This document shows positions 16,875-25,782 of a DNA stretch of 64,000 bases, one piece after another; position 1 is the first letter of the stretch; the number at the start of each line of letters is the position of its first letter. The stretch is from Arthrobacter caoxuetaonis (GTDB taxonomy: Bacteria > Actinomycetota > Actinomycetes > Actinomycetales > Micrococcaceae), in contig NZ_CP099466.1 of the NCBI RefSeq assembly GCF_023921125.1, positions 3,410,001-3,474,000 on the forward strand, in the 5' to 3' direction. The translations under genes and the position numbers were made by a program. The notes under the pieces were generated by a model. That model searched no databases. It saw only the letters and a list, made by a program, of their open reading frames with translations, and was not told where the DNA came from.

Positions 16875-18161
16875 ATGACTTTTGAGGAAACCACGGGGTC
16901 GGTGCTGACACCGGAAGCACAGGTTGCCCTGGACCGCGCAACGGGCTCGGCCCACCGGCACCACGAGCTGCTTTCAGACCGGGCCTTCCACATCAAACAG
17001 TCGGCGGTGCGGGACGTGTTTGACATCTCCATCCGGCCGGGGCTCATTTCGCTCGCCGGCGGCAGCCCGTACCTCCAGTCCCTTCCCCTCGATGGACTGG
17101 CCGACGCCGCGGCCGCCATCATCCGTACCCAAGGGCTGGCCGCCCTGCAGTACGGACCGGGCCAGGGCCTCCAGGAACTGCGCGAACTGGCCTGCGAGGT
17201 CATGGCAGCCGAAGGAATCACCGGCGCCGATCCCGAGGACGTGGTCATCACCACCGGTTCACAGTCCGGGCAGGATGTTGCCGCGAAAGTGTTCTGCAAC
17301 CCCGGCGACGTGGTTCTGTGCGAGGACCCGACCTATGTGGGCGCCCTCAACGCGTTCGAGGCTTACGAAGTAGACATGCAGCCCGTACCGATGGACGCCT
17401 ACGGGCTCATTCCCGAAGCCCTCGAAGAACGGATCCAGTCCCTGAAGGCTGCGGGCAAACGGGTCAAGATGCTGTACACGATTCCCAGTTTCAACAATCC
17501 CAGCGGGGTCACCCTCTCAGCAGACCGGCGGGATGAGGTGGTCCGCATCTGCCGCGAGAACAACATCCTGGTGCTGGAAGATAATCCGTACGGCCTGCTC
17601 CGGTTCGACGGCGAGCCGCTGACGCCGCTGCGGGCTGCGCACCCGGAGGACGTGCTGTACCTGGGTTCCTTTTCCAAGATCTTCGCGCCGGGCCTGCGGC
17701 TGGGCTGGGCCCTCGTACCGAAGCACTTGTTCCGCCGCTTCTATCTCGCCTGCGAGGCCGTGCTTCTCTGCCCTTCGCCGCTGACCCAGATGATCACCGC
17801 GGCCTACCTGCGCGACTTCGACTGGATGGGCCGCATCCGCGACTCACGGAGACTCTATGCCGACCGCTGCGCCGCCATGCTCTCCGCCCTGGAAGACCAG
17901 ATGCCCGACGGCGTCACCTGGACCGTGCCGGACGGCGGTTTTTTTGTGTGGGTGTCCCTGCCGGAGGGAATCGACACGTACCCGCTCCTCACGGAGGCCA
18001 TCGAGGCGGGGACTGTGTTCATTCCCGGAGCCGCATTCACTCCCGGAGACGAACCGAGTTCCCGGCTGCGCCTGGCGTTCAGCGCAGTCTCCCCTGACGA
18101 CATCCGGGAGGGCGTCCGCCGCCTGGCACCCGTGATCCGCCGTGCAGTCGGGGACGGCTGA
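16875..18161 (+). CDS. PLP-dependent aminotransferase, class I/II
   Basis: A 428-residue fold-type I aminotransferase. The PLP lysine is in LGSFSKIFAPGLRLGW (about residue 265), the Asp that contacts the pyridine nitrogen is in VLEDNPYG, and the substrate-carboxylate Arg is near the C-terminus (SSRLRLAFS). The sequence resembles the 2-aminoadipate/valine-pyruvate group related to the MocR aminotransferase domain, but there is no DNA-binding domain. The amino-donor substrate cannot be assigned. It starts 45 bases after the LuxR-type gene on the same strand, so read-through is possible though a metabolic link is not evident. Confidence 0.88.
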   Translation: MTFEETTGSVLTPEAQVALDRATGSAHRHHELLSDRAFHIKQSAVRDVFDISIRPGLISLAGGSPYLQSLPLDGLADAAAAIIRTQGLAALQYGPGQGLQELRELACEVMAAEGITGADPEDVVITTGSQSGQDVAAKVFCNPGDVVLCEDPTYVGALNAFEAYEVDMQPVPMDAYGLIPEALEERIQSLKAAGKRVKMLYTIPSFNNPSGVTLSADRRDEVVRICRENNILVLEDNPYGLLRFDGEPLTPLRAAHPEDVLYLGSFSKIFAPGLRLGWALVPKHLFRRFYLACEAVLLCPSPLTQMITAAYLRDFDWMGRIRDSRRLYADRCAAMLSALEDQMPDGVTWTVPDGGFFVWVSLPEGIDTYPLLTEAIEAGTVFIPGAAFTPGDEPSSRLRLAFSAVSPDDIREGVRRLAPVIRRAVGDG

Positions 18162-18196
18162 GCGCACGTCCTGGCCGCGGGACGGCCAGTCCCCTG

Positions 18197-18400
18197 CTAC
18201 TTGCGGCGCCGCCGGTCGAAGAAGGGGACGACGATCACGAACAGCAGGGCCATGATCGCCAGCCGCCACAGCATGCCGAGGTTCGGAAACAGGATGATGA
18301 GCAGGCTGGACACGATGAACGCGCCAGCCAGGATCCAGGCCGTACGCTTCCAGTCAATCTGCGGGCCGCCGCCGTTGCCCGGTCCGGGATTCATTGCCAT
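18197..18400 (-). CDS. small membrane protein after the E2 gene
   Basis: A 67-residue protein beginning MAMNPGPGNGGG. Two hydrophobic segments (about residues 21-38 and 42-59) are followed by a strongly basic end (FFDRRRRK), predicting an N-in/C-in hairpin membrane protein. The ATG at 18400 has GGAG 7 bases upstream, and the gene begins 29 bases after the stop of the E2 acyltransferase gene, so it is probably transcribed with that operon. I do not recognise a family and see no functional link to the dehydrogenase complex. Confidence 0.65.
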   Translation of the reverse strand: MAMNPGPGNGGGPQIDWKRTAWILAGAFIVSSLLIILFPNLGMLWRLAIMALLFVIVVPFFDRRRRK

Positions 18401-18429
18401 GCTTCTCCGATCGTTGTCCTCCTTCGAGA

Positions 18430-19920
18430 CTAGTCCAGAAGCAGTGCGGGTTCTTCCAGGATGGCAGCAACATCGGCCATGAAACGGGCCGAAAGGTCGC
18501 CGTCGACCACCCGGTGGTCGAATGACCCGCCGAGGGTGGTGATCCACCGCGGAATGACCTCGCCGTCGAGCACCCACGGCTTTTGCTTGATCGTTCCGAA
18601 CGCCACGATCGCGACTTCGCCCGGGTTGATGATCGGCGTTCCCGTGTCGATGCCCAGGGCGCCGATGTTGGTGATCGTCAGCGTTCCGCCGCGCATGTCG
18701 GCCGGCGGTGTCTTCCCTGCCCGGGCCGTACCCGCCAGGTTGTTCAGCGCAAGCGCGAGCTCCTTCAGCGAGAGGTCCTGTGCGTCCTTGATATTGGGAA
18801 CCATCAGCCCCCGGGGTGTCGCCGCAGCAATGCCCAGGTTCATGAAGTGCTTGACGTGGATTTCGTCGCCCGCCCAGGTGGCGTTGACCGAAGGGTTGCG
18901 GGCGGCTGCCCAGATGACCGCCTTGGCCAGGATCAGCAGCGGGGAGACCTTGATGCCCTCAAAGTCGCGGGAGGCCTTGAGCCGCTTGACGAACTCCATG
19001 GTCCGGGAAGCGTCTACGTCCACGAAAATGCTGACGTGCGGCGCGCTGAACGCACTGTCCACCATGGCTTTGGCCGTGGCTTTCCGGACACCCTTCACGG
19101 GGATCCGTTCAATCCGGGTGTCTTCGGGACCCGCAGCCGGAGTCCAGAAGGTGTCCGCGGAGTCCACTTCGGACTCACGCTGGGCCTGGTAGCTGATGAG
19201 GTCCTGCTTGGTCACCTCGCCGCCGGCACCGGTCGCCGGCACGTCTGCGAGGTTGATGCCAAGATCCTTGGCCGCCTTCCTGACGGGCGGCTTGGCCAAG
19301 ACCCGCTGGAGCAGCTGGTTGAACCGGTCCTGAACGGCTGCACCCGCCGCGGCAACAGCCTGGCTGCGGGGATCCTGCCGCGGAGGCACGGGCGCAGGTT
19401 CCGGCCGGGCAGGCGCAGCGGAAGCAACGGGCGCGCTGGGGGCCACGGGCGCGCTGGGGGCCACGGGTGCGCTGGGGGCCGGGGGCGCGCTCGGGGCAGG
19501 CGGCTGTCCGGCGGAGGCACGCAGCCCGCTGCGCCGCGGACGGCGCTTGACGGCGTCGGCCTTCGGGCCGGTCCCGGTCAGGGACGACGCCGGCGGACCG
19601 TCCGGCTCGGCGGCCTGCGCCGTGCCCTGGTTTCGCTTGGTGGTCTTGGCAGCCTTTTTCGCCGGCGCCTTGCCCTCGGCGTCCACCGCAACCTGGAAGA
19701 TGGGCGTTCCAACCTCGACGGTCCGGCCCTCCTCAACCAGGATGCTGCTGACCGTCCCGGCGAACGGTGAGGGAAGCTCGACGAGGGATTTGGCCGTCTC
19801 GATCTCGACAATCACGTCGTTCACGGCGACGGTATCGCCCTCCTTGACCCTCCACTGGACGATTTCGGCCTCAGTGAGTCCTTCACCGACGTCGGGCAGT
19901 TTGAATGTTTTCTCTGTCAT
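18430..19920 (-). CDS. 2-oxoacid dehydrogenase E2 (dihydrolipoamide acyltransferase)
   Basis: A 496-residue acyltransferase core of a branched-chain or pyruvate dehydrogenase complex. Domain order: lipoyl domain (residues 1-78, lipoylated Lys in [15 protein letters not shown]), a long Ala/Pro-rich hinge that includes a short tandem repeat, a peripheral-subunit-binding domain ([21 protein letters not shown], about 240-275), and the catalytic domain with [11 protein letters not shown] near the end supplying the His-Asp pair. Only one lipoyl domain is present. The start [14 protein letters not shown] at 19920 is typical; the frame extends upstream without family sequence. The gene follows E1 alpha and E1 beta in the same direction. 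Substrate preference cannot be set from sequence alone. Confidence 0.93.
   Translation of the reverse strand: MTEKTFKLPDVGEGLTEAEIVQWRVKEGDTVAVNDVIVEIETAKSLVELPSPFAGTVSSILVEEGRTVEVGTPIFQVAVDAEGKAPAKKAAKTTKRNQGTAQAAEPDGPPASSLTGTGPKADAVKRRPRRSGLRASAGQPPAPSAPPAPSAPVAPSAPVAPSAPVASAAPARPEPAPVPPRQDPRSQAVAAAGAAVQDRFNQLLQRVLAKPPVRKAAKDLGINLADVPATGAGGEVTKQDLISYQAQRESEVDSADTFWTPAAGPEDTRIERIPVKGVRKATAKAMVDSAFSAPHVSIFVDVDASRTMEFVKRLKASRDFEGIKVSPLLILAKAVIWAAARNPSVNATWAGDEIHVKHFMNLGIAAATPRGLMVPNIKDAQDLSLKELALALNNLAGTARAGKTPPADMRGGTLTITNIGALGIDTGTPIINPGEVAIVAFGTIKQKPWVLDGEVIPRWITTLGGSFDHRVVDGDLSARFMADVAAILEEPALLLD
19433..19497. repeat. 18-bp in-frame tandem repeat in the E2 hinge
   Basis: About three and a half copies of an 18-base unit (GCGCTGGGGGCCACGGGC on the plus strand). 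They encode a repeated Ala-Pro-Ser-Ala-Pro-Val hexapeptide in the flexible linker. Copy number is a likely source of length variation between strains. Confidence 0.85.
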
Positions 19921-19981
19921 GGAAGTTCTCGATCTGGCGATGGCCGGCGGACCGGCGGGCGGGAATCTGTCAGGGACGCGG

Positions 19982-20956
19982 TCAGTAGGAGAACACGGTG
20001 TCAACGGCGTCCAGGAGCCGGTCGATATCCGGAAGGTAGTGTTCCTCCACGGCAGCCACCGGATAGGGCATGTGGAAGCCTCCCACCCGGATCACCGGTG
20101 CCTCCAGGTGCAGGAAGGCCCGTTCACTGACGCGGGCCGCGATCTCTCCGCCGATCCCGCCGAAGGTGGGGGCTTCATGGGTGACGATCAGGCGTCCGGT
20201 GCGGCGGACAGAATCCGTGACGGTGTCAAAGTCGATGGGCGAGATGGACCGCAGGTCGATCACCTCGATGCTGCGCCCGTCCTCCGCCGCCGCCTCTGCG
20301 GCTGCCAAGGCAACAGGCACCAGCGGCCCATAGGCGACGATGGTGGCGTCGGTGCCCTGGCGCACCACGTGCGCCGAGAAGGGGTCACCTGCCGGGGCTG
20401 CGGTGTCCACTTCACCCTTGAGCCAGTAGCGGCGCTTGGGCTCGAAAACGATGACCGGATCCTGGCCGGACATGGCCTGCTGGATCATCCAGTAGCCGTC
20501 CTGCGGATTGGACGGCGTGAGGATCCGGATTCCGGCGGTGTGCGCGAAAAGCGCCTCCGGAGATTCCGAATGGTGCTCGATCGATCCGATGCCGCCGCCG
20601 TAGGGAATGCGGATGACCACGGGAGCGCTCAGCGCCCCTTCACTGCGGGAGCGCATCTTGGCCAGCTGCGTGGTGATCTGGTTGAAGCCAGGGAAGACGA
20701 AGCCGTCGAACTGGATCTCGCAGACGGGCCGGTAACCCCGCAGCGCCAGGCCGATCGCCGTGCCGATAATTCCGGATTCGGCGAGGGGCGTGTCGACCAC
20801 GCGGTCGGCACCAAACTCCGCCTTGAGTCCTTCAGTGATCCGGTAAACCCCGCCCAGGGAACCAATGTCCTCCCCCATAAGCAGTGCCTTCGGGTTGTCA
20901 GCCAGGCCGGCGCGCAGCCCTGCATTGATGGCCTTCGCCATGGTCATGGTGCTCAT
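19982..20956 (-). CDS. 2-oxoacid dehydrogenase E1 beta subunit
   Basis: A 324-residue beta subunit of the thiamine-diphosphate E1 component that decarboxylates a 2-oxoacid. It opens [18 protein letters not shown] and carries [19 protein letters not shown], the segment [15 protein letters not shown] and [16 protein letters not shown], all typical of the family; the catalytic Glu is in the MGEDIG region. Its ATG at 20956 overlaps the E1 alpha stop by four bases, so the subunits are made in equal amounts. E2 follows after 61 bases. Confidence 0.95.
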   Translation of the reverse strand: MSTMTMAKAINAGLRAGLADNPKALLMGEDIGSLGGVYRITEGLKAEFGADRVVDTPLAESGIIGTAIGLALRGYRPVCEIQFDGFVFPGFNQITTQLAKMRSRSEGALSAPVVIRIPYGGGIGSIEHHSESPEALFAHTAGIRILTPSNPQDGYWMIQQAMSGQDPVIVFEPKRRYWLKGEVDTAAPAGDPFSAHVVRQGTDATIVAYGPLVPVALAAAEAAAEDGRSIEVIDLRSISPIDFDTVTDSVRRTGRLIVTHEAPTFGGIGGEIAARVSERAFLHLEAPVIRVGGFHMPYPVAAVEEHYLPDIDRLLDAVDTVFSY

Positions 20957-22152
20957 TCGCCGGCTTCCTCCGCGTCTTCCTCGTCATCGTCGGCAAATCC
21001 GTCTTCGTAGGCCTGGTGGAACGCCAGCTCCTCGCGGATCAAGGGGTGGGGGTCCGCGTAGACGTCAGTAAAGGAATCCTCGAACACCGGGGGTTCCATC
21101 GCCTGGACATCGGCACGAAGCTTTGCCGCAAGCTCGTCGCCCTCTGCAGCCAGCGCAGCGAAGAAAGCATCGTCGCCGCCGCCGCTGGAACGGAGGTACT
21201 TTTCCAGCCGGAGCAGCGGATCACGCGTGGTCCACGCCTGCTCATCCGCAGACAAACGGTACTTGGTGGGGTCGTCCGCAGTTGTGTGGGCGCTCATCCG
21301 GTAGGTGAACGCTTCGATCAGCACGGGGCCCTTGCCGGAGCGGGCGTGTTCAAGGGCCCACCGGGTCACGGCATGCACGGCCAGGACGTCGTTGCCGTCC
21401 ACCCGGATACCCGGGAACCCGTAACCCTGGGCGCGGTTTGCCAGCGGAATCCGTGACTGGACTTCCGTCGGAACGGAGATGGCCCAGTGGTTGTTCTGGC
21501 AGAAGAAGACCACCGGAGCGTCATAGGAGGCGGCGAAGACCATGGCTTCGTGGACGTCGCCTTCCGAGCTGGCGCCGTCGCCGAAGTAGGCAACTGTGGC
21601 GCCCGCGGGGACCGACGGATCTGCTGCCTGGTCCCTGGCCATGCCCATGGCGTAGCCCACTGCGTGCGGCACCTGTGCGGCGAGGACCAGTGTGTACAGG
21701 TGGAAGTTGGATTCCCTGGGGTCCCAGCCGCCGTGGGAGATGCCGCGGAAGCGGCGCAGGAGGTGGGAGAGTTCAAGCCCGCGGGTCAGGGCAACGCCGT
21801 GCTCGCGGTACGTGGGGAAGACGTAGTCCTGGGCGGCGAGGGCACGGCCGGAACCGATCTGCGCCCCTTCCTGCCCGGTCAGGGGAACCCACATGACCAG
21901 TTCGCCCTGCCGCTGGAGGGCGGTTGCCTCGATATCGAAGCGCCGGATGAGGAACATGTCCCGGTAGAAGGACCGGAGCACTTCGGCGTCGACGTCCAGG
22001 GCGTACTGCTCATACAGCTGGTGGCCAACCCGTTCGCCGTCCGGCGTGAGGAGCTGGACCATTCCCTCGGGCGCGCTGCCGGCAGCACGCATGAGGGTTT
22101 CGTCCAGCTCCGCCGAATCGAATTCGCTGGCGGGCAGGTGCTCCAGGGCCAT
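20953..22152 (-). CDS. 2-oxoacid dehydrogenase E1 alpha subunit
   Basis: A 399-residue alpha subunit binding thiamine diphosphate and magnesium through GDGASSEGDVHEAMVFAASYDAPVVFFCQNN. The substrate channel region MSAHTTADDPTKYR is as in branched-chain and some pyruvate E1 alpha proteins; MSAHTTADDPT in particular is shared with branched-chain types. The start at 22152 (MALEHLPASEF) has GAGGAG upstream; an ATG at 22206 is unsupported. It is the first gene of the E1 alpha/E1 beta/E2/small-membrane-protein run. A final acidic tail ([12 protein letters not shown]) is unusual but common in this clade. Confidence 0.93.
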   Translation of the reverse strand: MALEHLPASEFDSAELDETLMRAAGSAPEGMVQLLTPDGERVGHQLYEQYALDVDAEVLRSFYRDMFLIRRFDIEATALQRQGELVMWVPLTGQEGAQIGSGRALAAQDYVFPTYREHGVALTRGLELSHLLRRFRGISHGGWDPRESNFHLYTLVLAAQVPHAVGYAMGMARDQAADPSVPAGATVAYFGDGASSEGDVHEAMVFAASYDAPVVFFCQNNHWAISVPTEVQSRIPLANRAQGYGFPGIRVDGNDVLAVHAVTRWALEHARSGKGPVLIEAFTYRMSAHTTADDPTKYRLSADEQAWTTRDPLLRLEKYLRSSGGGDDAFFAALAAEGDELAAKLRADVQAMEPPVFEDSFTDVYADPHPLIREELAFHQAYEDGFADDDEEDAEEAGE

Positions 22153-22220
22153 ACTTCTCCTCGCCGGGCGGGCCGTTGCCCTGCCCCCGCTAGAAATATG
22201 CCACACCAGGAATACATACC

Positions 22221-22230
22221 TGTCATGACA
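22221..22230. promoter_or_regulatory. 10-bp palindrome in the E1 operon leader
   Basis: TGTCATGACA lies about 70 bases ahead of the E1 alpha start in an A+T-rich stretch (TATACG, ATACATACC). The position suits an operator for an Lrp- or GntR-like regulator of the dehydrogenase operon. This is inference. Confidence 0.3.
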
Positions 22231-22294
22231 TATACGTGGAAGTTACTTCCCACAGCCTAACGAGGGCAGTGCCCCAACAAGCACTTAAGACACG

Positions 22295-23434
22295 CTAGGA
22301 AACCCGGGGGCCTTTTGTATAGGTTGCACATAAAGCGAGGAAACGGGAGTTGGCTTCCGCCTCGCCGATCGTTACCCGGACGCCTTCGGTTCCGAAAGCC
22401 CGGACGGACAGTGCCTGCTGCTCCGCCAGCACTGCAAACTCGGGAGTATTCTCGCCGAGGGCCAGCCAGACGAAGTTCCCTTCAGCCTGCGGAATGTCCC
22501 ATCCCAACGCCTTCAGCCCGTCCACAACACGGGTCCGTTCCGCGACGAGCGCTTGTATTCTTTCCACAAGTTCGCTGTGGTGGCGCAGGGAAGCGACGGC
22601 GGCCTGTTCGGCAATTTGCGACACGGCAAAAGGCACGGCTGCCACCCGCAGGTACTGGGTCAGGTGGGGATGCGAGATGGAATAACCCACCCGCAGCCCT
22701 GCCAGTCCGGCACCCTTGGAGAAGGTGCGCAGGACCACGACGTTCTGGTGCCGGCGGTACACATCGACACCGTTGACCGCCTCCGGGTCGCGGACGAAGT
22801 CCTCGTATGCCTCGTCGATCACGACGATGACGTCCTCGGGGACCTTCGCCAGGAAACCTTCCACTTCATCCCGGGTCAGCACCGGCCCGGTGGGATTGTT
22901 CGGGGTGCACAGGAGAACCATCTTGGTCCGGTCGGTCACCGCTGCCGCCATGGCGTCAAGGTCATGGTGCCCGTCGCTGCGCAGCGGAACCTGGACATCC
23001 CGTGCTCCGGAGAGACCGACGGAAATGGGATAGGCCTCGAAGGAGCGCCAGGGATAGACCACTTCATCCTGGACACCGTCCTCGTTCTGGCCCGTGAAAG
23101 TGGCCAGCAGCTGGTTCAGGGCACCAAGGCTGCCGGCGCCGGTAACGATGTCTTCGGCGGGAACATCAAGGAAGGACGCAAGCTCGGTGCGGAGCGCAGT
23201 GGCCAGCGGGTCCGGATAGCGGTTGACGTTCGGGTGGGCACTGATGGCCTCAAGCACCGACGGCAGCGGCGGGAAGGGATTCTCGTTGGAGGAGAGCTTG
23301 TAGCTCTCGAGCCCTTCAATCACCACGGGCGGCTTCCCGGCGGCGTAGCGCGGCAACCGGTCTACGACGGGGCGCGGGCGGATACCGGGCGCCGGAACGG
23401 ACGCAGCGTTGATGTCATTCTCGGTAGTGGTCAT
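22295..23434 (-). CDS. hisC: histidinol-phosphate/aromatic aminotransferase
   Basis: A 379-residue fold-type I aminotransferase of the HisC family. Characteristic stretches are LSSNENPFPPLPSVLEAI, VVIDEAYEDF, and VLRTFSKGAGLAGLRVGY with the PLP lysine. In actinobacteria such stand-alone copies are often annotated as phenylalanine or aromatic aminotransferase because the true hisC lies in the his operon; which activity dominates here cannot be told. It lies upstream of the dehydrogenase operon on the same strand with 142 bases between them. Confidence 0.88.
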   Translation of the reverse strand: MTTTENDINAASVPAPGIRPRPVVDRLPRYAAGKPPVVIEGLESYKLSSNENPFPPLPSVLEAISAHPNVNRYPDPLATALRTELASFLDVPAEDIVTGAGSLGALNQLLATFTGQNEDGVQDEVVYPWRSFEAYPISVGLSGARDVQVPLRSDGHHDLDAMAAAVTDRTKMVLLCTPNNPTGPVLTRDEVEGFLAKVPEDVIVVIDEAYEDFVRDPEAVNGVDVYRRHQNVVVLRTFSKGAGLAGLRVGYSISHPHLTQYLRVAAVPFAVSQIAEQAAVASLRHHSELVERIQALVAERTRVVDGLKALGWDIPQAEGNFVWLALGENTPEFAVLAEQQALSVRAFGTEGVRVTIGEAEANSRFLALCATYTKGPRVS

Positions 23435-23537
23435 GGCTTAAGACTAATGCTCAAATGGTGGTGCCATTGTGACGTGCTCCACAGCCGGCCGCTCCACGGT
23501 CTTGGGAACAGAACACCGGCTGTGCCAGCATGGGAGC

Positions 23538-23933
23538 ATGCGCCTGCTGCTGCAAATCCTCGTTAATGGCCTGGCCCTCTGGGTAGCCGGCTGGATCCTG
23601 CCCGGAATCACCGTCAGTGAATCAGGAACCATGACCGGAAACGAGACGCTGGACGTAGTGCTGGCGTACCTGTTCATCGGCCTGGTCTTCGGCGTGGTGA
23701 ATGCCCTGGTCCGCCCCATCGTCCGTCTGCTGGCCTTGCCGCTGACGATCCTGACCCTGGGACTCTTCTCCATCATCATCAATGCCGGCATGCTGATGCT
23801 CACCTCCTGGCTCACCAGTTTCACGCCGGTGCATTTCGCGGTCGATTCCTTCTTCTGGACCGCAATACTCGCCTCGATCATCATCAGCATCGTGTCCATG
23901 GTGGCGGGTTCCCTCACCGGATCACGCCGCTAG
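23538..23933 (+). CDS. four-helix membrane protein, phage holin (PF04020) family
   Basis: A 131-residue protein with four hydrophobic segments (about 4-22, 40-58, 64-86 and 98-122). The sequence MRLLLQILVNGLALWVAGWILPGI and the later LTILTLGLFSIIINAGMLMLTSWL are typical of PF04020, named holin but mostly chromosomal proteins of unknown role. GGGAG precedes the ATG at 23538; upstream ATG codons have no such site. The 3' end overlaps the convergent hydrolase gene by four bases. There is no phage context here, so a lytic role is unlikely. Confidence 0.85.
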   Translation: MRLLLQILVNGLALWVAGWILPGITVSESGTMTGNETLDVVLAYLFIGLVFGVVNALVRPIVRLLALPLTILTLGLFSIIINAGMLMLTSWLTSFTPVHFAVDSFFWTAILASIIISIVSMVAGSLTGSRR

Positions 23934-25297
23934 CCTTTCCTTCCTGCAGCTTTGCCATCCGCCCCCGGCGGTGCCTGCTGCTGCGCCGGCTTGTGCGCTT
24001 GCTGCGGCGCTCCCTTCGGCACAACCGCCGCAAAGGGAGGCGCCGCCCGGCTGAGCCGGTACAACTGCCGCGTTGCCGTGCCGCCTGCTCCCATCACTGC
24101 CGCCAACCCGTCCAAGGACTCCCGCAGGGACGGATCCGTGCTGGCATCGGCGGCTGCCGCGCCCGCGGTGTAGACCGGCAGCTTGTGTGCCGGCCCAAGC
24201 CCCTGATCCTCGACGGCCACTCCCGGAACGGGGCCGCCCAGGGTCATGGTGACACGATTGGGGCGGTCCGGGTTGGAGGTACCGTCAGCTCCCGGAACCC
24301 AATCCAGCACATGCTCCAGGTGCAGCGCCTGGGTCCCGGCGGGGATCTCGGCGTCACCAGCCGGAGCGGCGGCTGTGAGAAGGTACCGAACCTCCGCGCC
24401 CGTGGTGTCCTGGATCGGTCCGACGGCATTGGCGGCATGGATTCCGCCCTGGCTGTAGCCGACCAGGATCACGGCGTCCCCGGCCTCCAGTTCCGCCTGG
24501 CGCAGTGCCTCCGCGACGGCTGCCGCAAGATACCGGCTCTGATGGGCGCGGCTTTCAACAACGCCGTAAGTGTCGAAGGGGTTTTCTCCGGCGGTGAGCC
24601 CGCCTGCCTGGGTTCCCGGGAGCGTCACCACGAAGACCGGGCCCTCCGGACCTTCCAGCCGCAGCACCTCGATCACGCCGGGATCATTCTCCTCCAGCAG
24701 GACGGCACTCCGCTCAAGCAATCCGGCAGCGGTTGCTTCCACGTACACCTGCTCACCGGACCGGCCGGATTTTTCGACCTCGATCCTGCGCAGCCCCCTC
24801 CGTCCGGGAGAAACCGCTCCCGCCAGCACTTTGAGGACACCCTCGTCGAAGACCCGCAAAGGCAAGGTTTCGGCGACGGCGCGTTCAGGGAACCCTGCGG
24901 CTCCCCGCCCCAGGGCGAGCAGGCTGAGAGCGGTGACCAACGGAAGCCGGTCCGTCCGCTCCATCTGGCCCTCAACCTCGCGGTAGCGCGCAACCGCGGT
25001 CATCAGATCCTGTGCGGCCTCGTCGACCATGAGCCGGCACCGCTCCAGCTGTGCGGCTGCCTCGGAGAGTTTCTCCATGGCAGCAGCAGCGGCCGGAGTG
25101 GCGCTGTTCCGGATATATCCGTCCTCCGCATACTGGCTACGCCGGAGCTCCCGCGAGATCCCCTCCATCCGTTCCACTGCGCCCCGGAGGACCGCTGCCC
25201 GGGATTCGAGGGACTCGAATTCCACCATGACCGACCCGGCACCGCCCCGCACCCGGTATTCCGTGGCCGGGGCGCTGCCCTGCATGCCTAATTCCAT
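23930..25297 (-). CDS. alpha/beta hydrolase with WXG100-like N-terminal helices
   Basis: A 455-residue protein. The first 150 residues are helical (LESRAAVLRGAVERMEGISRELR, then AAAAAMEKLSEAAAQLERCRLMVDEAAQDL), like the helical hairpins of type VII secretion substrates. A hydrolase domain follows with the nucleophile motif ILVGYSQGGIHAANAVG (about residue 290), an Asp region and LGPAHKLPVY with a possible catalytic His. The C-terminus is low complexity (QQAHKPAQQQAPPG). The ATG at 25297 has GGAGG 7 bases upstream and overlaps the preceding WXG100-like gene by ten bases. No signal peptide is visible. Likely a secreted or surface esterase, inferred from architecture. Confidence 0.7.
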   Translation of the reverse strand: MELGMQGSAPATEYRVRGGAGSVMVEFESLESRAAVLRGAVERMEGISRELRRSQYAEDGYIRNSATPAAAAAMEKLSEAAAQLERCRLMVDEAAQDLMTAVARYREVEGQMERTDRLPLVTALSLLALGRGAAGFPERAVAETLPLRVFDEGVLKVLAGAVSPGRRGLRRIEVEKSGRSGEQVYVEATAAGLLERSAVLLEENDPGVIEVLRLEGPEGPVFVVTLPGTQAGGLTAGENPFDTYGVVESRAHQSRYLAAAVAEALRQAELEAGDAVILVGYSQGGIHAANAVGPIQDTTGAEVRYLLTAAAPAGDAEIPAGTQALHLEHVLDWVPGADGTSNPDRPNRVTMTLGGPVPGVAVEDQGLGPAHKLPVYTAGAAAADASTDPSLRESLDGLAAVMGAGGTATRQLYRLSRAAPPFAAVVPKGAPQQAHKPAQQQAPPGADGKAAGRKG

Positions 25298-25569
25298 GCC
25301 CACGCCTCCTCCTCGGCTGCGGCAGCCACTTCCCGGCGGGCCTGCACCGAAAGTGCCAGCGATTCAAGGCACGAGGCGAGCGTCCGTGCACCCTGCTGCA
25401 CGCACTGCTCGAACTGCCGGCCAGCCGGCGAGCGCCAGGCGTTTTCGTCGACGGAGACCAGGCTGCGCTGTATGTCCCGCAGTTCTTCCGCCAGCCCGTC
25501 CAGCTTCAGCGCACCACGCCGGATTTCCTCCCCCTGTCCGGGAAGGCATCTTTCCCACGGTTCGTCCAT
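25288..25569 (-). CDS. WXG100-like small helical protein
   Basis: A 93-residue protein starting MDEPWERCLPGQ. It is mostly helical, with a central turn containing AWRSPAGRQFEQCVQQGART, where W-x-S/G-P-A-G matches the WXG turn of type VII (ESX) substrates and their DUF-type relatives. The length is right for this family. It overlaps the start of the alpha/beta hydrolase gene, as partner or chaperone pairs do. No ESX ATPase, EccD or other secretion gene lies in the window. Assignment is by motif and context only. Confidence 0.6.
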   Translation of the reverse strand: MDEPWERCLPGQGEEIRRGALKLDGLAEELRDIQRSLVSVDENAWRSPAGRQFEQCVQQGARTLASCLESLALSVQARREVAAAAEEEAWAWN

Positions 25570-25782
25570 CCTGTTTGCCTTCCTCTTCCTGCCGCCGGCG
25601 CCCCGCCCGCCAGCCAGACGCCGCATCCTGGCCCCAGAGGCAAAACTAAGGACGGGTGCCGTTGGACAAACCGCCGGAACCACCAGCTGTGGACAGGGAG
25701 CCCGTCATCACGGCACTGTGGGGGAACATCCGGCCCGCCGTCACAGAGCAGGCCGCCAGGCCGAACGTGGAAGAATTGCCCT

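Noticed and set aside
19547..21010. Plus-strand open frame opposite E2 and E1 beta
   Set aside because: Spans two real minus-strand genes and their gap; no domain.
23538..23933. Prophage remnant suggested by the holin-family gene
   Set aside because: PF04020 proteins are mostly chromosomal; no endolysin, capsid or integrase gene is near.
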